Shown piece after piece: positions 8,483-17,269 of a DNA stretch of 64,000 nt. The stretch is from contig RPFO01000167.1 in assembly GCA_009746045.1 (NCBI GenBank), positions 1,412,659-1,476,658 of the forward strand, given 5' to 3'. The notes under the pieces were generated by a model. It was not told the origin of the DNA, made no database searches, and saw nothing but the letters and a program-made list of their open reading frames with translations. Numbering within the stretch: the stretch's first letter is position 1; each line of letters opens with the position of its first letter. This stretch comes from Mesostigma viride (lineage: Eukaryota; Streptophyta; Mesostigmatophyceae; Mesostigmatales; Mesostigmataceae). A program made the translations under genes and the position numbers.

Positions 8483-9016
8483 TCACCCCCCCTGCTTGCT
8501 GCGTACCAAATAATACACGAGCGCGCCGACGACGGCGATGAACAAAATGGTTATAATCACCCCGCGCTCCCCCGCCGCCTTGTTGTTGTTGCTGTTGTTG
8601 TAGTTGTTGTGGGTCGCTGGACCCCGGACCGGGAATGGCACTGCTCGGAGGAGGGCTCTTCTTCCCGCCGAACAAGGCCCCGAGGCCTTCGAACACGCCG
8701 AAGCCCACCGCGGCCCCTGCCGCGCTCTTGAACATGCTGGAAAGGAACGATTCCTCTTTTGGATCAGACGTGTTGGCGGGCTTTTGTGCCGACGCGGAAG
8801 AGGCACTCTTGGCCGGCGTGGTAGCGGGCTTAGGCGTTTGTGCCGATGCGGGAGCCCCCCCCTTGGCTGGCGTGGCGGCGGGCTTAGGCCGACGGGGTTT
8901 TGGACCGCCCAGTCTCGGCGCGCCACCGGCCTGGCCATCCTGCTACCCATGGAGACAGACCTCATCCTCGCCATCATGGGTATCATCCTCGCCATCGCGC
9001 CGGCCAGAAAAGACAT
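8483..9016 (-). CDS. Gln/Pro-rich C-terminally anchored membrane protein, copy 1, frameshifted
   Basis: Starts MSFLAGAMARMIPMM at 9016 and ends VYYLVRSKQGG-stop. The N-terminal part moves into another frame rich in Pro/Ala/Lys/Thr repeats, then SAAGAAVGFGVFEGLGALFGG, a Gln-rich tract and a final membrane segment (ILFIAVVGALVYYLV) with a short basic end. At least two indels, probably in homopolymers, separate the frames. A second copy of the same architecture lies directly upstream. The layout (Gly/Ala hydrophobic helix, low-complexity linker, C-terminal anchor) suggests a virion membrane or tail-anchored protein. Family unknown. Confidence 0.5.
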   Translation of the reverse strand: MSFLAGAMARMIPMMARMRSVSMGSRMARPVARRDWAVQNPVGLSPPPRQPRGGLPHRHKRLSPLPRRPRVPLPRRHKSPPTRLIQKRNRSFPACSRARQGPRWASACSKASGPCSAGRRALLRAVPFPVRGPATHNNYNNSNNNKAAGERGVIITILFIAVVGALVYYLVRSKQGG

Positions 9017-9017
9017 G

Positions 9018-9042
9018 ATCGGTATACACTGTACGAAAGAAA
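9018..9042 (-). promoter_or_regulatory. Conserved upstream element of the two anchored-protein genes
   Basis: In minus sense, CTTTCGTACAGTGTATACC precedes this gene, and CTTTCATACAGTGTATATT precedes the paralogue starting at 9545. Both end about 4-5 bases before the start codon. Conservation above that of the flanking DNA marks a likely promoter copied with the gene. Confidence 0.5.
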
Positions 9043-9165
9043 ATAGACTTAGCGCTTGTTCCGTGCGATTATTGCGCGGCTAGAGGAGTAGCGGGGAGTG
9101 ACGGGGGGGGCGGGGCGGTTGGCGCCGTAGACATCGCCGCAAACGACGGCGGGGGATGCGGAAGC

Positions 9166-9545
9166 TCACCCCCCCGTTCTTGCTGCGTACCAAATAATAA
9201 ACGAGCGCGCCGACGACGGCGAGGAACAAGAGGAATATGATCAGCCCCGTTTTACCCTCCCCTCCTTGTTGTTGTTGTTGTTGTTGCGGGTCGCTCGACC
9301 CCGGCCCGGGGATGGCGCTGCTCGGCGCGCTCTTATTCCCGCCGAACAAGGCCGAGGCCTTCGAACACGCCGAAGCCGACGGCGGCCCCGGCCGCGCTCT
9401 TGGCTAGACTGGACATCATGGACTCCCCCTGTACCGGCGCGGGTGTCACGCCCTTACCGAGGGGCTTGTTGCTAGGCGTACGAAGGGGCGCGGGTTTAAA
9501 CGCGGTTAGGGCTCTGAGCTTTGACACCGCACCTGACAAAGACAT
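9166..9545 (-). CDS. Gln/Pro-rich C-terminally anchored membrane protein, copy 2, frameshifted
   Basis: Starts MSLSGAVSKLRALTAF at 9545. The segment SLAKSAAGAAVGFGVFEGLG is shared with copy 1. Two bases are then missing relative to copy 1 (near 9355), after which FGGNKSAPSSAIPGPG, a Gln run and LLFLAVVGALVYYLVRSKNGG follow in another frame. The stop used by copy 1 would be reached at 9166 if the seven-G run there were one base shorter; as read, the frame runs on to 9080. About 126 residues after repair, shorter than copy 1 because it lacks the Pro/Ala/Lys repeats. Confidence 0.5.
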
Positions 9546-9608
9546 GGTCGAATATACACTGTATGAAAGAGAAATAAATGTTTATTAACTGTTGGAAGTT
9601 GAAGCCAC

Positions 9609-10432
9609 ATGCTGATAAGTGACAGAATCGACACGATTGTGAGGCAATACAACGCGCGAATGAGATACTTGCACGCGAAACAGGGCAAAAAGGCGAGGCC
9701 TTTCCCTATACTGGAAGCGACCAGACGCTGGTCGGGGAGGTGCACCCGGTGCGGCAGGGGGATACGGTTTGATACCGGGGCACCTATGCCCGCGGTTTTC
9801 AGCACGCCGGGCGTGTGGACCTGCCTCGAGTGCGCCGACATGCCGCTAGCCGACGTGCGCAAAAAGTGGATGGAGGCGAGGTCGAGAGCAGAAGCGTGCG
9901 GACTGAGCAAGCCGCATCGCCCCTTTCGCCCCTACCGCTCCCCTGCATCCTGCCCCCCCCGGAGCAGACATGCCGTGTGGAGGTACATAACAAAGTCCGC
10001 CAGGAACGCCAACGCGCGCATGGCTAAAGACGGAGTCGCGCCGTGTTCGGCACCGAGCAAGTGAGGAAACTGTACGACAGGTTCGTGCGGCGCCGTACTG
10101 CGAGCTGTGCGCCAAACCCTTTGTGTTGCGCGGGAAGGCGAAGGAGGACACTCTATCCCTGGACAAGATCGACCCGCTGAACAGGAGTTACTGCGGCGGC
10201 AACACCAAGCTACTTTGCTACGGCTGCAACAATTCGAAGAGGTTCGAGGACGGCCTGGTGCTGTACGAAGACCTCTTCAGGAGGAACGGGTGCCCCCGAT
10301 GATGCGTCCTCCTTCGCGCGAGAACTGGCGGTCGATTCGTACTCGGGGCCTTCGAACGCATCGTCGGCCCCGATGATGCACGCGTGCTGGGAACGGGGGA
10401 AAAGAGTCATCGTTATCGCCTTTGTATTATAA
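9609..10432 (+). CDS. HNH-type nuclease-like zinc protein, frameshifted
   Basis: Starts MLISDRIDTIVRQYNARM at 9609. The N-terminal part has a four-Cys ribbon (CTRCGRG, then WTCLECA). After at least two frame changes (near 10045 and 10100), YCELCAKPF, then LSLDKIDPLNRSYCGGNTKLLCYGCNNSK matches the pattern of HNH-family endonucleases: zinc Cys pair, D-x-I-D-P, G-N-x-x-L-x-C-x-x-C-N. The typical second His of the fold is not obvious. The reading frame as written stops at 10302; allowing one more C in the C5 run at 10293-10297 continues it to 10432, 11 bases from the convergent neighbour. I chose the longer version because it leaves no unexplained gap. Likely a DNA-cutting or homing-type enzyme. 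Confidence 0.55.
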
Positions 10433-10442
10433 GCATAATTAT

Positions 10443-10889
10443 CTACCCGACCAGCCACCCCATCGGCGCCCCACTCGATTGCGGCCGGACGCGAGAGGCG
10501 GACACCGCGTGGGTCAGGTTCCTGGCAGGCGTGCGCTGGCCTCGTTTTATCATTTGGCGGACGGGCTGTCTCCTTAAAACCTCATCCCCCGTCTGCTTCA
10601 GTCGCGTCGACAGGGTCTGCAGGGCCGCGTACTGGTCCAGCAACATCTCTCTGAAATTGTGACCGTCTGTCCCGCCCCCGTGCCCGCTGTATTTCTTCAC
10701 GAGAGGCTCCACCATCTTCATGTACCTCCTCGCGTGATCACCCACCCTGTCCGATGTGAACGATCTCACCCCGTGCCTCCTCCCTATGGGCGCCCCCCCT
10801 CCCGTCGCCCCGTGCAATTTACAGTACCCTGTAAGGGTGGCTCTGTTCCTGCAACGGTTTCCGGTTTTGGTCCATGCCGTACAAGACAT
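10443..10889 (-). CDS. CCCH mini-zinc-finger protein, 148 aa
   Basis: Intact frame. The N-terminus MSCTAWTKTGNRCRNRA, then TGYCKLHG, is the cleanest example here of the C-x(7)-C-x(8-10)-C-x2-H motif. The rest is basic, with a helical central part (ARRYMKMVEPLVKKY, then MLLDQYAALQTLSTRLKQTGD) and an Arg-rich tail. CATATCATAACGAGGC lies directly before the ATG. Its partner and function are unknown; the same finger begins the proteins at 14978 and 20520, which are otherwise unrelated. Confidence 0.65.
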   Translation of the reverse strand: MSCTAWTKTGNRCRNRATLTGYCKLHGATGGGAPIGRRHGVRSFTSDRVGDHARRYMKMVEPLVKKYSGHGGGTDGHNFREMLLDQYAALQTLSTRLKQTGDEVLRRQPVRQMIKRGQRTPARNLTHAVSASRVRPQSSGAPMGWLVG

Positions 10890-10929
10890 GCCTCGTTATG
10901 ATATGCCTGTGAACATTTTTTGACGACGC

Positions 10930-11202
10930 TCAATACTTGGGTGTGCGGCGGAAGATCTTGGACGTGTTGTCGTCCGAGTAAATGCTCTCCAGAATCGACT
11001 TCATGTTCCCCACGCCGGTGCCGGAGCCGCTAGGGGCGACGGCGGAGGGGACGGCGTAGAACTCGCGATGGTACGACCCGGCGTTAAGCCACGGGTCGAA
11101 GGTGGAGTCGGCGGTCGGCACGCCCGGGTACGCGGAGGCGTCGTTGAGGATCACCACTCGGTTTTGATTGGGCTCTGAAGCGAATGATAGGGGCGTCGAC
11201 AT
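10930..11202 (-). CDS. Small hypothetical protein, 90 aa
   Basis: Intact frame from the ATG ending at 11202 (MSTPLSFASEPNQNRVV) to a stop at 10930-10932. A GTATAC element lies about 20 bases upstream. The sequence is soluble, rich in Ser/Pro/Gly/Tyr, with no membrane segment. The longer in-frame extension upstream (to 11364) lacks an obvious promoter. The start overlaps the 3' end of the next minus-strand gene by 52 bases. Family not recognised. Confidence 0.5.
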   Translation of the reverse strand: MSTPLSFASEPNQNRVVILNDASAYPGVPTADSTFDPWLNAGSYHREFYAVPSAVAPSGSGTGVGNMKSILESIYSDDNTSKIFRRTPKY

Positions 11203-11528
11203 GATTCCGCTGCGTCCGTATACTTTCCACTCCCATTTTTTTCCTCCGCCGTTAGAGGCGCACCGTCTGCAAACGGGTGGTCGGGAGGGAGGGGGTAAAT
11301 CCCCCCCTGCCGCACCGTACACATGGCGAACGGGTCCGTAGATAGTGCGCGCGATGACGTGCACTGATTGCCCATGACGCGGTTGTCAACTATGATGTGA
11401 GGTTTAAATCGGTCGAGCGGAACCCCGGACACGCGAGACAGCCACGCGCACGTCCTAGCCGTCATCGGTGGGGGCACCGATTTGAAATCGAGGTGCGCGT
11501 ACCGCTCCACATAATCTCTCTTCGCCAT
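11151..11528 (-). CDS. Hypothetical protein, 125 aa
   Basis: Intact frame from the ATG ending at 11528 (MAKRDYVERYAHLDFK). It contains MTARTCAWLSRVSGVPLDRFKPHIIVDNRVMG, suggesting a small alpha/beta fold, and a Pro-rich C-terminal tail. A frame change at the G-run near 11305 would instead lead into a CRRCASNGGGKKW segment, so the exact C-terminus is uncertain. Its start codon is one base away from the start codon of the divergent plus-strand gene, so its promoter must lie in that gene's coding sequence, unless a later start is used. Function unknown. Confidence 0.5.
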   Translation of the reverse strand: MAKRDYVERYAHLDFKSVPPPMTARTCAWLSRVSGVPLDRFKPHIIVDNRVMGNQCTSSRALSTDPFAMCTVRQGGIYPLPPDHPFADGAPLTAEEKNGSGKYTDAAESCRRPYHSLQSPIKTEW

Positions 11529-11529
11529 T

Positions 11530-11793
11530 ATGAAGATGATTCGAGAATTGGTGTACGTTTTTATCAAGGGGATGATGGCCGACTCCATGATATGCGGAGA
11601 GATCACGGACAGCCAGCGAGAGGAGGTCAACAAGTTCATCCACCGTATCACGCATCTACCGGGGTCTGTTGTGAGGGAGGCGGTCGACAAGGCGGTGGGC
11701 GAGCTGGACAAACTCGAGTGCCCCCCGACGGACCACATCTCTTTTTCGGACTGGTTCACGACCGAGGTCTGCTCCCGGCTCGTGTTAAATTAA
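11530..11793 (+). CDS. Small helical protein, 87 aa
   Basis: Intact frame MKMIRELVYVFIKGMM to LVLN. Mostly helical, acidic in the second half, with REEVNKFIHRITHLPGSVV as the best-defined helix. No Cys finger and no clear membrane span. It sits between the divergent 125-aa gene (one base between the start codons) and the capsid-like gene 22 bases downstream. No family recognised. Confidence 0.55.
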   Translation: MKMIRELVYVFIKGMMADSMICGEITDSQREEVNKFIHRITHLPGSVVREAVDKAVGELDKLECPPTDHISFSDWFTTEVCSRLVLN

Positions 11794-11815
11794 CCTCTCC
11801 GTACTGGTAGTAGAT

Positions 11816-12300
11816 ATGTCCAACCTTCAAGCGACCAATCCCCTTTCGCTCGCGCCCGGCCAGATGACCCACCGCGTTCTCATCACCGGCACCAACAGGC
11901 CGGGGGAGACCACGTTCACGCTGCCGGCGCCGGTGCTGAACGTGGAGACATGCAGGGTCGTGTACGCCCAGATCCCCGCCACCGCCACGACGACGAGCGC
12001 GGTCAGACTCAAACTGGGAGACCGCGAGGTGGAGAAAGTGCAGACCGCCATCCCCACCGCGATGGCCAACAAGAAGCACTACTTCGGCGGCAAGGCACAC
12101 TTCTTCGTCGTCCCAAACGGCGTGGAGATCTACCAGCCACAATCGCCCATGGACGACTCCGCCGCCTTCACGCCACACCTCGTAAGCGTGCCCACCGTCA
12201 CCGTGGAGATCTACGCGATACCGTCGCCCACGAGGGAGCTTCTGGACCTCGGGGGGACACGTTTGCCATCTTGCTGGAGCTCGCCTCCAGACGCAGGTGA
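11816..12300 (+). CDS. Probable virion structural protein, about 161 aa, frameshift near the C-terminus
   Basis: Starts MSNLQATNPLSLAPGQM at 11816. The sequence is rich in Thr/Val/Ala beta strands (TTFTLPAPVLNVETCRVVYAQIP, VTVEIYAIPS) with few charges, as in small beta-sandwich capsid or spike proteins. The frame as read ends in an atypical tail at 12322. Adding one G in the six-G run at 12251-12256 gives a more natural C-terminus (DTFAILLELASRRR) and a stop at 12298-12300. It lies immediately upstream of, and in the same direction as, the long fiber gene, which supports a structural role. The family is inferred from composition only. Confidence 0.5.
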
Positions 12301-12340
12301 TCCGATTTTTCGCTTCGGTTGAAAAAAAAAAGCTAAAACT

Positions 12341-12350
12341 ATACTATACA
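12341..12350 (+). promoter_or_regulatory. TATA-like element before fiber gene 1
   Basis: ATACTATACA lies nine bases before the ATG at 12359 and follows an A-run (12322-12331). Same class of element as at other viral starts. Confidence 0.35.
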
Positions 12351-12358
12351 CGTTCTCC

Positions 12359-14744
12359 ATGGCCACCCTCTGCGAAAACCTCGGAGCCTCGAAGTTGCGC
12401 CGTGTGCTCGCGAACGAGATCCTGGGAGACACCGCGACCGGCGCGAGTGTCAAGGACCTCACCATCCAGGCGCAGGACAAGATCGTCATCAAGCCCAATG
12501 CCGGACAGGGATCCAGTGTCTCCAAGCTCGTCACCGTCCTCGGCAACACCAACATCTCCGGGACCCTGACGGTCGGCGCGCTGGACTTCTCCGGGGCAGC
12601 CCAGATTGAGGCAGTGCAGATTGACGGAAGCGACATCTCCACCGCCAACAACGTGCTGTCCCTCGCCGCGGCCCAGAGCGTGCGCGTCGAGGATGTGGTG
12701 TTCACCAACAACCAGATGGCGCCGCAGCAACACCACCTTCGTGCTCTCCGCGGGTGCCACCTCCTCCGTCGTCGTGGAGGGCGTCACCGTCACCGACAAC
12801 GCCGTCAGCACGTCGTCCGGCACCCTCACCCTCGCCGCCCAGTCGGGGACTGTGCAGGTCGAGAACGTCACGTTCACTGATGGAGCGGTCGACACCTCCG
12901 CCGGCGCCCTTACGCTGGCGTCCGCCGCCGGCACCGTGCAGGTGGAGAACGTCATCTTCACCGACTCCGCCCTCACCGCCTCCTCGGATGCCAACATCTC
13001 GATCACCGCCGGTGCCACCTCCTCCGTGGTCCTCGAGAACGTGACCGTCACTGACAACACCGTCAGCACGTCCGCCAATGGCCTCTCCCTCACGTCCGCC
13101 GCTGGCACCGTGCAGGTCGAGGATGTCGTGTTCACTGACGCGGCCCTGACCGTCGCCAGTGGTGACCTGTCTATCACTGCCGGCACCGGCTCTTCCGTCG
13201 TCCTCGAGAACGTGACCGTCGCCGACAATGCCGTCAGCACCTCTTCCGGTGCCCTCACTCTGGCGTCCGCCGCCGGCACCGTGCAGGTCGAGGATGTCGT
13301 GTTCACCGACGCGGCCCTCGCCCCGTCCACCGATGTTGACATCTCCATCACGGCCGGCGCCACCAAGTCCGTCATCCTCGAGAACGTCAAGGTCACCGAC
13401 AACACCGTCAGCACCAGCGCCAACAGCCTCTCAATCACGTCCGCGGCCGGCACCGTGTCCGTCGAGGATGTCACCTTCACCGACAGCGCCCTCTCCACCG
13501 CCAACAATGTCATCTCCCTGGACGCCGCCGTCTCCGTCGACCTCAAGAAGGACCTCGTGCTCACCTCCACCGCCGGTGGCAGTGGCAAGATCACCACCTC
13601 GGCCGGCGACCTGCAGCTGACCTCCACGTCCGGCATCATCAAGATCACCGGCGAGCTGCAGGTAGATGGCCCACTCAACAGCGTCACCACCACCGAGACC
13701 AACCTCCGCATTGAGGACAAGACCCTGACCTCGGAAACGGGGCCACCGACAACACCAAGTCCGACGCCGGCGGTGTCTTCATGGCCGGCAACGCGAGCTA
13801 CGGCTCCCGTGCCATGACCTGGCACATGGGTGCGGGCGAGGCATCCCAGGACAAGGGCGACAACACCGGTTCGTACTGGCATTTCGAGGGCGGGCAGCTG
13901 CTGTTCTCCCGCACCATCGCCCAGGCCGACCGGTACCCCCGGCACCAACGTCCTGCTGTCGACCCTCGCTTCCGGTGCCGATGACACGCGCTGGGAGTTC
14001 ACCTCCGGCACCACGTCCGAGGTGGGTGCCAAGGTAGTGACCCTCAACGGTGGCGCGGCCGTCTCCAATGGTGTGCTGAAGGTCAACGATTCCGGAAGCC
14101 AGAGCGGGTCGTGCGCGTCGTCGATGCCCACCGGCACCTTCAGCATCATCACCAAGATCACTCCCAAGGCCGACCTTTCCAGCTCCGTCGCCAACGGTCT
14201 CGTTCTGCTGTCGTACGCGGGTGCCGGCGCCACCACCACCGTCACGGTCACCAACGCCGGTCACGTCACCGTGTCTGACGGCACCGCGAGCGCTGAGAGC
14301 ACCTATAGCATTCTGAGCACAGAGTCCTTCACGCTGGCTCTGGTCCGTGACGGCACTTCGACCATGGTGTACTTGAACGGCGCCTCGGTCGCCGTCATTG
14401 CCACCTCCGTGGACGTCGGCGCCTCCCCCACGCTGACCCTGGGACCGGGCAAGAACCAGGCCGGGTATGCCATCTGGTACGACGATGTCCGCGTGAACGC
14501 CGCCGCCATCACCGCCGCTAACACCCAGCTGTACGGTTGGAAGGAGATGTACGCCGCGGATCAGGTCGTCACGTACGGATTCCGCATCGGCAGCGACGAG
14601 AGCATGCAGCTCGTCAAGGTGCGAGGGTCTGGCTCTCACAGCCGCGCCCTCATGAAGCCGGCCCCGAACACGATCACCTCCAGCAACAGCATGGGCGCCA
14701 TCGGCACGACCACGCTGGACGTGGTGTCGGAGTCGCTCAACTAG
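12359..14744 (+). CDS. Fiber/adhesin-like beta-repeat virion protein 1, frameshifted
   Basis: About 795 residues. The N-terminus (MATLCENLGASKLRRVLANE, then TIQAQDKIVIKPN) is shared with the minus-strand paralogue at 24320. The centre has about ten repeats of 28-29 residues of the type VQVEDVVFTDAAL..LSITAG and VVLENVTVTDNTV..LTSAA, typical of a beta-solenoid shaft. The C-terminal region (NASYGSRALTWHMGAGE-like, WYDDVRVNAAAITAANTQLY, YGFRIGSDESMQLVKVRGSG) resembles a ConA/LamG-like carbohydrate-binding head followed by a conserved trimerisation-like tail. Three frame shifts, near 12715, 13737 and 13930, break it; the paralogue shows the intended reading. Probably a host-recognition fiber. Confidence 0.65.
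12760..13545 (+). repeat. About 87-bp coding tandem repeats (fiber shaft)
   Basis: Eight to ten imperfect copies of an 84-87 bp unit encode the 28-29 residue beta repeats. Two subtypes alternate, one with VQVE-(D/N)-V-x-FTD and one with SVVLENV-x-VTDN, so the larger period is about 174 bp. Third positions are strongly C/G biased. Confidence 0.75.
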
Positions 14745-14879
14745 AGTGTTGGATAGTGTGATGTAGGTTTCTATGTAGCGCTCACCTTGTGCACTTGTTG
14801 GTATGTTTGCATGTGTGGCTGAATGAATTGTCCGTCGCGCTTATCGTGTAATAATTATGATTTATAATAATAAACCATC

Positions 14880-14953
14880 GTGCTGGTAGCCCAGTTGGTC
14901 AGGGCGTCAACCTTATGAGTTGAAGGTCGCGGGATCGAGACCCGCCCAGCACA
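14880..14953 (+). tRNA. tRNA-Ile (anticodon UAU)
   Basis: A full cloverleaf is visible: acceptor GTGCTGG with CCAGCAC, D stem GCCC with GGGC, anticodon stem TCAAC with GTTGA, seven-base loop CTTATGA, variable AGGTC, T stem GCGGG with CCCGC and T loop ATCGAGA. Loop positions 34-36 read TAT, which decodes AUA isoleucine. The discriminator base is A and no intron is present. It sits alone between the fiber gene and a CCCH-finger gene. AUA is rare in this GC-rich block, so a supplementary role in translation is plausible. Confidence 0.9.
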
Positions 14954-14977
14954 ATTACAAATAAAAATGCGTGCAAA

Positions 14978-15505
14978 ATGTTATATGTGCCCGTTATGAA
15001 GAAACGATCAGGCAGGTGCACGGCCAGGACGACACGCGGCCCTCGGTGCCGATTTAAGCCCTTGTTCGGCTCTCTGTGTGGCGTGCATGCCCGCGCGGTA
15101 CACGCAAAGAGGCACCCCATGCGCGCGATCCGAGAAGAAGATCCTCCCATCCATTTCCCCCCCCGATGGCACGATGATGACAGGTACGAAGAGATGATGG
15201 CGGCCGAACGCGTCACGGAACAGATCAACAGCGGATCCAATACCTCCGCATGGAACGACAACGACGCTCGTGAGCTGGCCCGTCAAGCGCCAGAGCTGAA
15301 ACGTCTCATCACTGCCGACGAAGAAAGGGCGGGCGAAGAAAGACGACGGAACCAGGCGAACAGAGACCGACTGCTACAACAGCGGCCGGACTTGGAGCAC
15401 CAGATCGAGTCGTGGTTCTTGCACAACGATTTCGAGATGAGGAAGAAATACAACGATAAACACAAGCGGATGCTCCTCCGCGAAGGATTCCCCGCCCCCA
15501 GGTAG
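14978..15505 (+). CDS. CCCH mini-zinc-finger protein with long helical tail, 175 aa
   Basis: Intact frame. MLYVPVMKKRSGRCTARTT, then RGPRC and FGSLCGVHARAVH give the block's C-x(7)-C-x(8-9)-C-x2-H motif. The rest is highly charged and probably coiled (ARELARQAPELKRLITADEERAGEE, then NQANRDRLLQQRPDLEHQIE). A second Met (MKKRSGR, 14996) could be the true start. It begins 24 bases after the tRNA. Function unknown; a metal-stabilised nucleic-acid or protein contact is the usual guess for such fingers. Confidence 0.6.
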   Translation: MLYVPVMKKRSGRCTARTTRGPRCRFKPLFGSLCGVHARAVHAKRHPMRAIREEDPPIHFPPRWHDDDRYEEMMAAERVTEQINSGSNTSAWNDNDARELARQAPELKRLITADEERAGEERRRNQANRDRLLQQRPDLEHQIESWFLHNDFEMRKKYNDKHKRMLLREGFPAPR

Positions 15506-15595
15506 ACCTCAGCCACCACCAGTACGACCTTGCATATAGTCGGGGTGCGTATAAACGGGCCATAATCATTTCTCACCCAATATCACGAGCATACC

Positions 15596-16945
15596 ATGTC
15601 CTCCCGTTCGCCCATCGTCATAAAGGACGAAATGGACACGGAGCCGCGGCGACCGACCCTGAGTGGTGCACCTGGTGCGGGATGGTGCGAGGTCGCGGCA
15701 CTTCCGCGACCCAAACTGGACGTCGACCGCAAGACGCTGGCGAGGCTCGTGTGCGAGTTCGTGGGGACCTGTCTGGCCCCCTCCTCCCACATGGTGGACT
15801 GGCCGTTCGTAAAGACCGGACTGTCGCCCGCCTTCGACTCGTTCCTGGATATGAAGGGACACCCCCTTACGACATGGACGTGCTGGCCGCGGTGGACGCC
15901 GGCGGAAAGACCGAAGAGGCGCGCATGTGGGTGTCGATCCTGTCCGCCAAGGGGGGCATCCTCGCGCGCGTGTCAGCCCCGGCGTACGTCACGGAGGCCC
16001 CGAACAACTGGCACTGGCTGCAAAACGTGGCCATCGTGTCGCCCCTGCCCAGACCCGGTCGCGAGCTCCCGCCCTTTCCCGTCTGGTTCGACGGGGACAA
16101 GTACTTTGCCGGGAGGGATGCGGCGAACAGCAAGAAGGACATGCGACAATGGATGGTCAAGTACGCCGCCGAACACGGCCTCTTCACGGATATCACCGAC
16201 GCGGAGGAGGCGTTCCTCGAGGAGTGTCACGGGTTCCCCGAAATCGAGTTGGCGATCTCAAGGGACTCCGCCAAGTCCGCTCGCACATCCTCAAGGAGGG
16301 CGGGGCGGCGCCCGTGTGGATGAACACGTGGATAAGGGAGATCAGGGAAAAGATAACGGGCTCCTTCAGCAAGGCGCAAGGGTCCTCCCACAAGTGGAGG
16401 CCAAAGACGACCCTCACGCCGACGCGCTCACGGCCAGGCTCGGATGGAGATCGGCCCAGGAGGAAGAGAGCGACATCGGGGCGGACGCGGACCGCCACGA
16501 CAACGACGGAGAACCAGCGCTGGACATTAGCAACCTGGCCAGCATGATGCGGCTGTTCCTCACCCACAGCGACCTGGTCGTGCTGAAGCCGGAAGGTTTC
16601 GTCCCCCTGTCCGAGTTTCGCAGGATGTTCTTTGTAGATTTCCTGGGACACAAGTCCACGTTCACCAAGCGCGTGACGTCCGGGCTCGTAGCGGACCTCC
16701 TGGGGCCGTACGGCGGGCAGATCACGGGCAACGTGCGCATGGCCGACGACCCCAGCGGCCGCCGCACAGTGTGGGTCACGGGGTCAGCAGGAGGGTTGGC
16801 ATGTGTGCCAAATAATGCCCCGTCGGAGAGGACATGTGGATTTAGACTGCATCCGTCCACGTACGAGGTGGCGCGCACGTTGGAGCGAGAGCGACGGAAG
16901 AAGGAGCATTATTGCAACCCAAGTGACGCACATGCGCACATGTGA
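15596..16945 (+). CDS. Large hypothetical viral protein, about 450 aa, several frameshifts
   Basis: Starts MSSRSPIVIKDEMDTEPRR at 15596. Coding similarity moves between three frames: frame 1 to about 15860, frame 2 (DVLAAVDAGGKTEEARMWV to DAEEAFLEECHGFPEIEL) to about 16270, frame 3 (LKEGGAAPVWMNTWIREIRE) to about 16390, then frame 1 again (LDISNLASMMRLFLTHSDLVV, RRMFFVDFLGHKSTFTKRV) to the stop. The product looks like a soluble mixed alpha/beta protein. Its C-terminal part could be a winged-helix or primase-accessory-like domain, but I cannot name it. Upstream CGTATAAACGG is promoter-like. Confidence 0.5.
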   Translation: MSSRSPIVIKDEMDTEPRRPTLSGAPGAGWCEVAALPRPKLDVDRKTLARLVCEFVGTCLAPSSHMVDWPFVKTGLSPAFDSFLDMKGHPLTTWTCWPRWTPAERPKRRACGCRSCPPRGASSRACQPRRTSRRPRTTGTGCKTWPSCRPCPDPVASSRPFPSGSTGTSTLPGGMRRTARRTCDNGWSSTPPNTASSRISPTRRRRSSRSVTGSPKSSWRSQGTPPSPLAHPQGGRGGARVDEHVDKGDQGKDNGLLQQGARVLPQVEAKDDPHADALTARLGWRSAQEEESDIGADADRHDNDGEPALDISNLASMMRLFLTHSDLVVLKPEGFVPLSEFRRMFFVDFLGHKSTFTKRVTSGLVADLLGPYGGQITGNVRMADDPSGRRTVWVTGSAGGLACVPNNAPSERTCGFRLHPSTYEVARTLERERRKKEHYCNPSDAHAHM

Positions 16946-16976
16946 TTAATTTTCCTGTGTAATACTAAACAAAAGA

Positions 16977-17246
16977 ATGCATCACTCCACAAGAGCGAGG
17001 CTGATGAAAGCAGGTGACAAGAATCTGTACAAAAAAATGACCCCCGCGCAACGTCAAAAGTACCAGGCAGATCTCCGCGAGGAACGGAATATCGGTAAAA
17101 AACAGGCAGCTGAAGATGCCAGCTTCAATAAGATGATCGCGGACACTGACGCGTTCATAAGAGAATTGGAGGGTGGCGGTGAGCACACTTCATGGAGGGC
17201 CTACGCCCCAAAGGACGCGAAGTCAAAAAAAAATCTGCGCGCTTAG
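16977..17246 (+). CDS. Small charged helical protein, 89 aa
   Basis: Intact frame MHHSTRARLMKAGDKNLYK to KKNLRA. Rich in Lys, Glu, Gln and Ala, and predicted mostly helical (TPAQRQKYQADLREERNIGKK). No Cys finger or membrane span. An AT-rich leader (TGTAATACTAAACAAAAGA) comes before the start. The next gene begins 23 bases downstream in the same direction. Unknown function. Confidence 0.55.
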   Translation: MHHSTRARLMKAGDKNLYKKMTPAQRQKYQADLREERNIGKKQAAEDASFNKMIADTDAFIRELEGGGEHTSWRAYAPKDAKSKKNLRA

Positions 17247-17269
17247 GTACGATACATACAGGCAGCAAA

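Noticed and set aside
12344-14254. Minus-strand ORF of 636 codons over fiber 1
   Set aside because: Reverse-frame artefact of the 87-bp coding repeats; internal repeats simply mirror the sense repeats.
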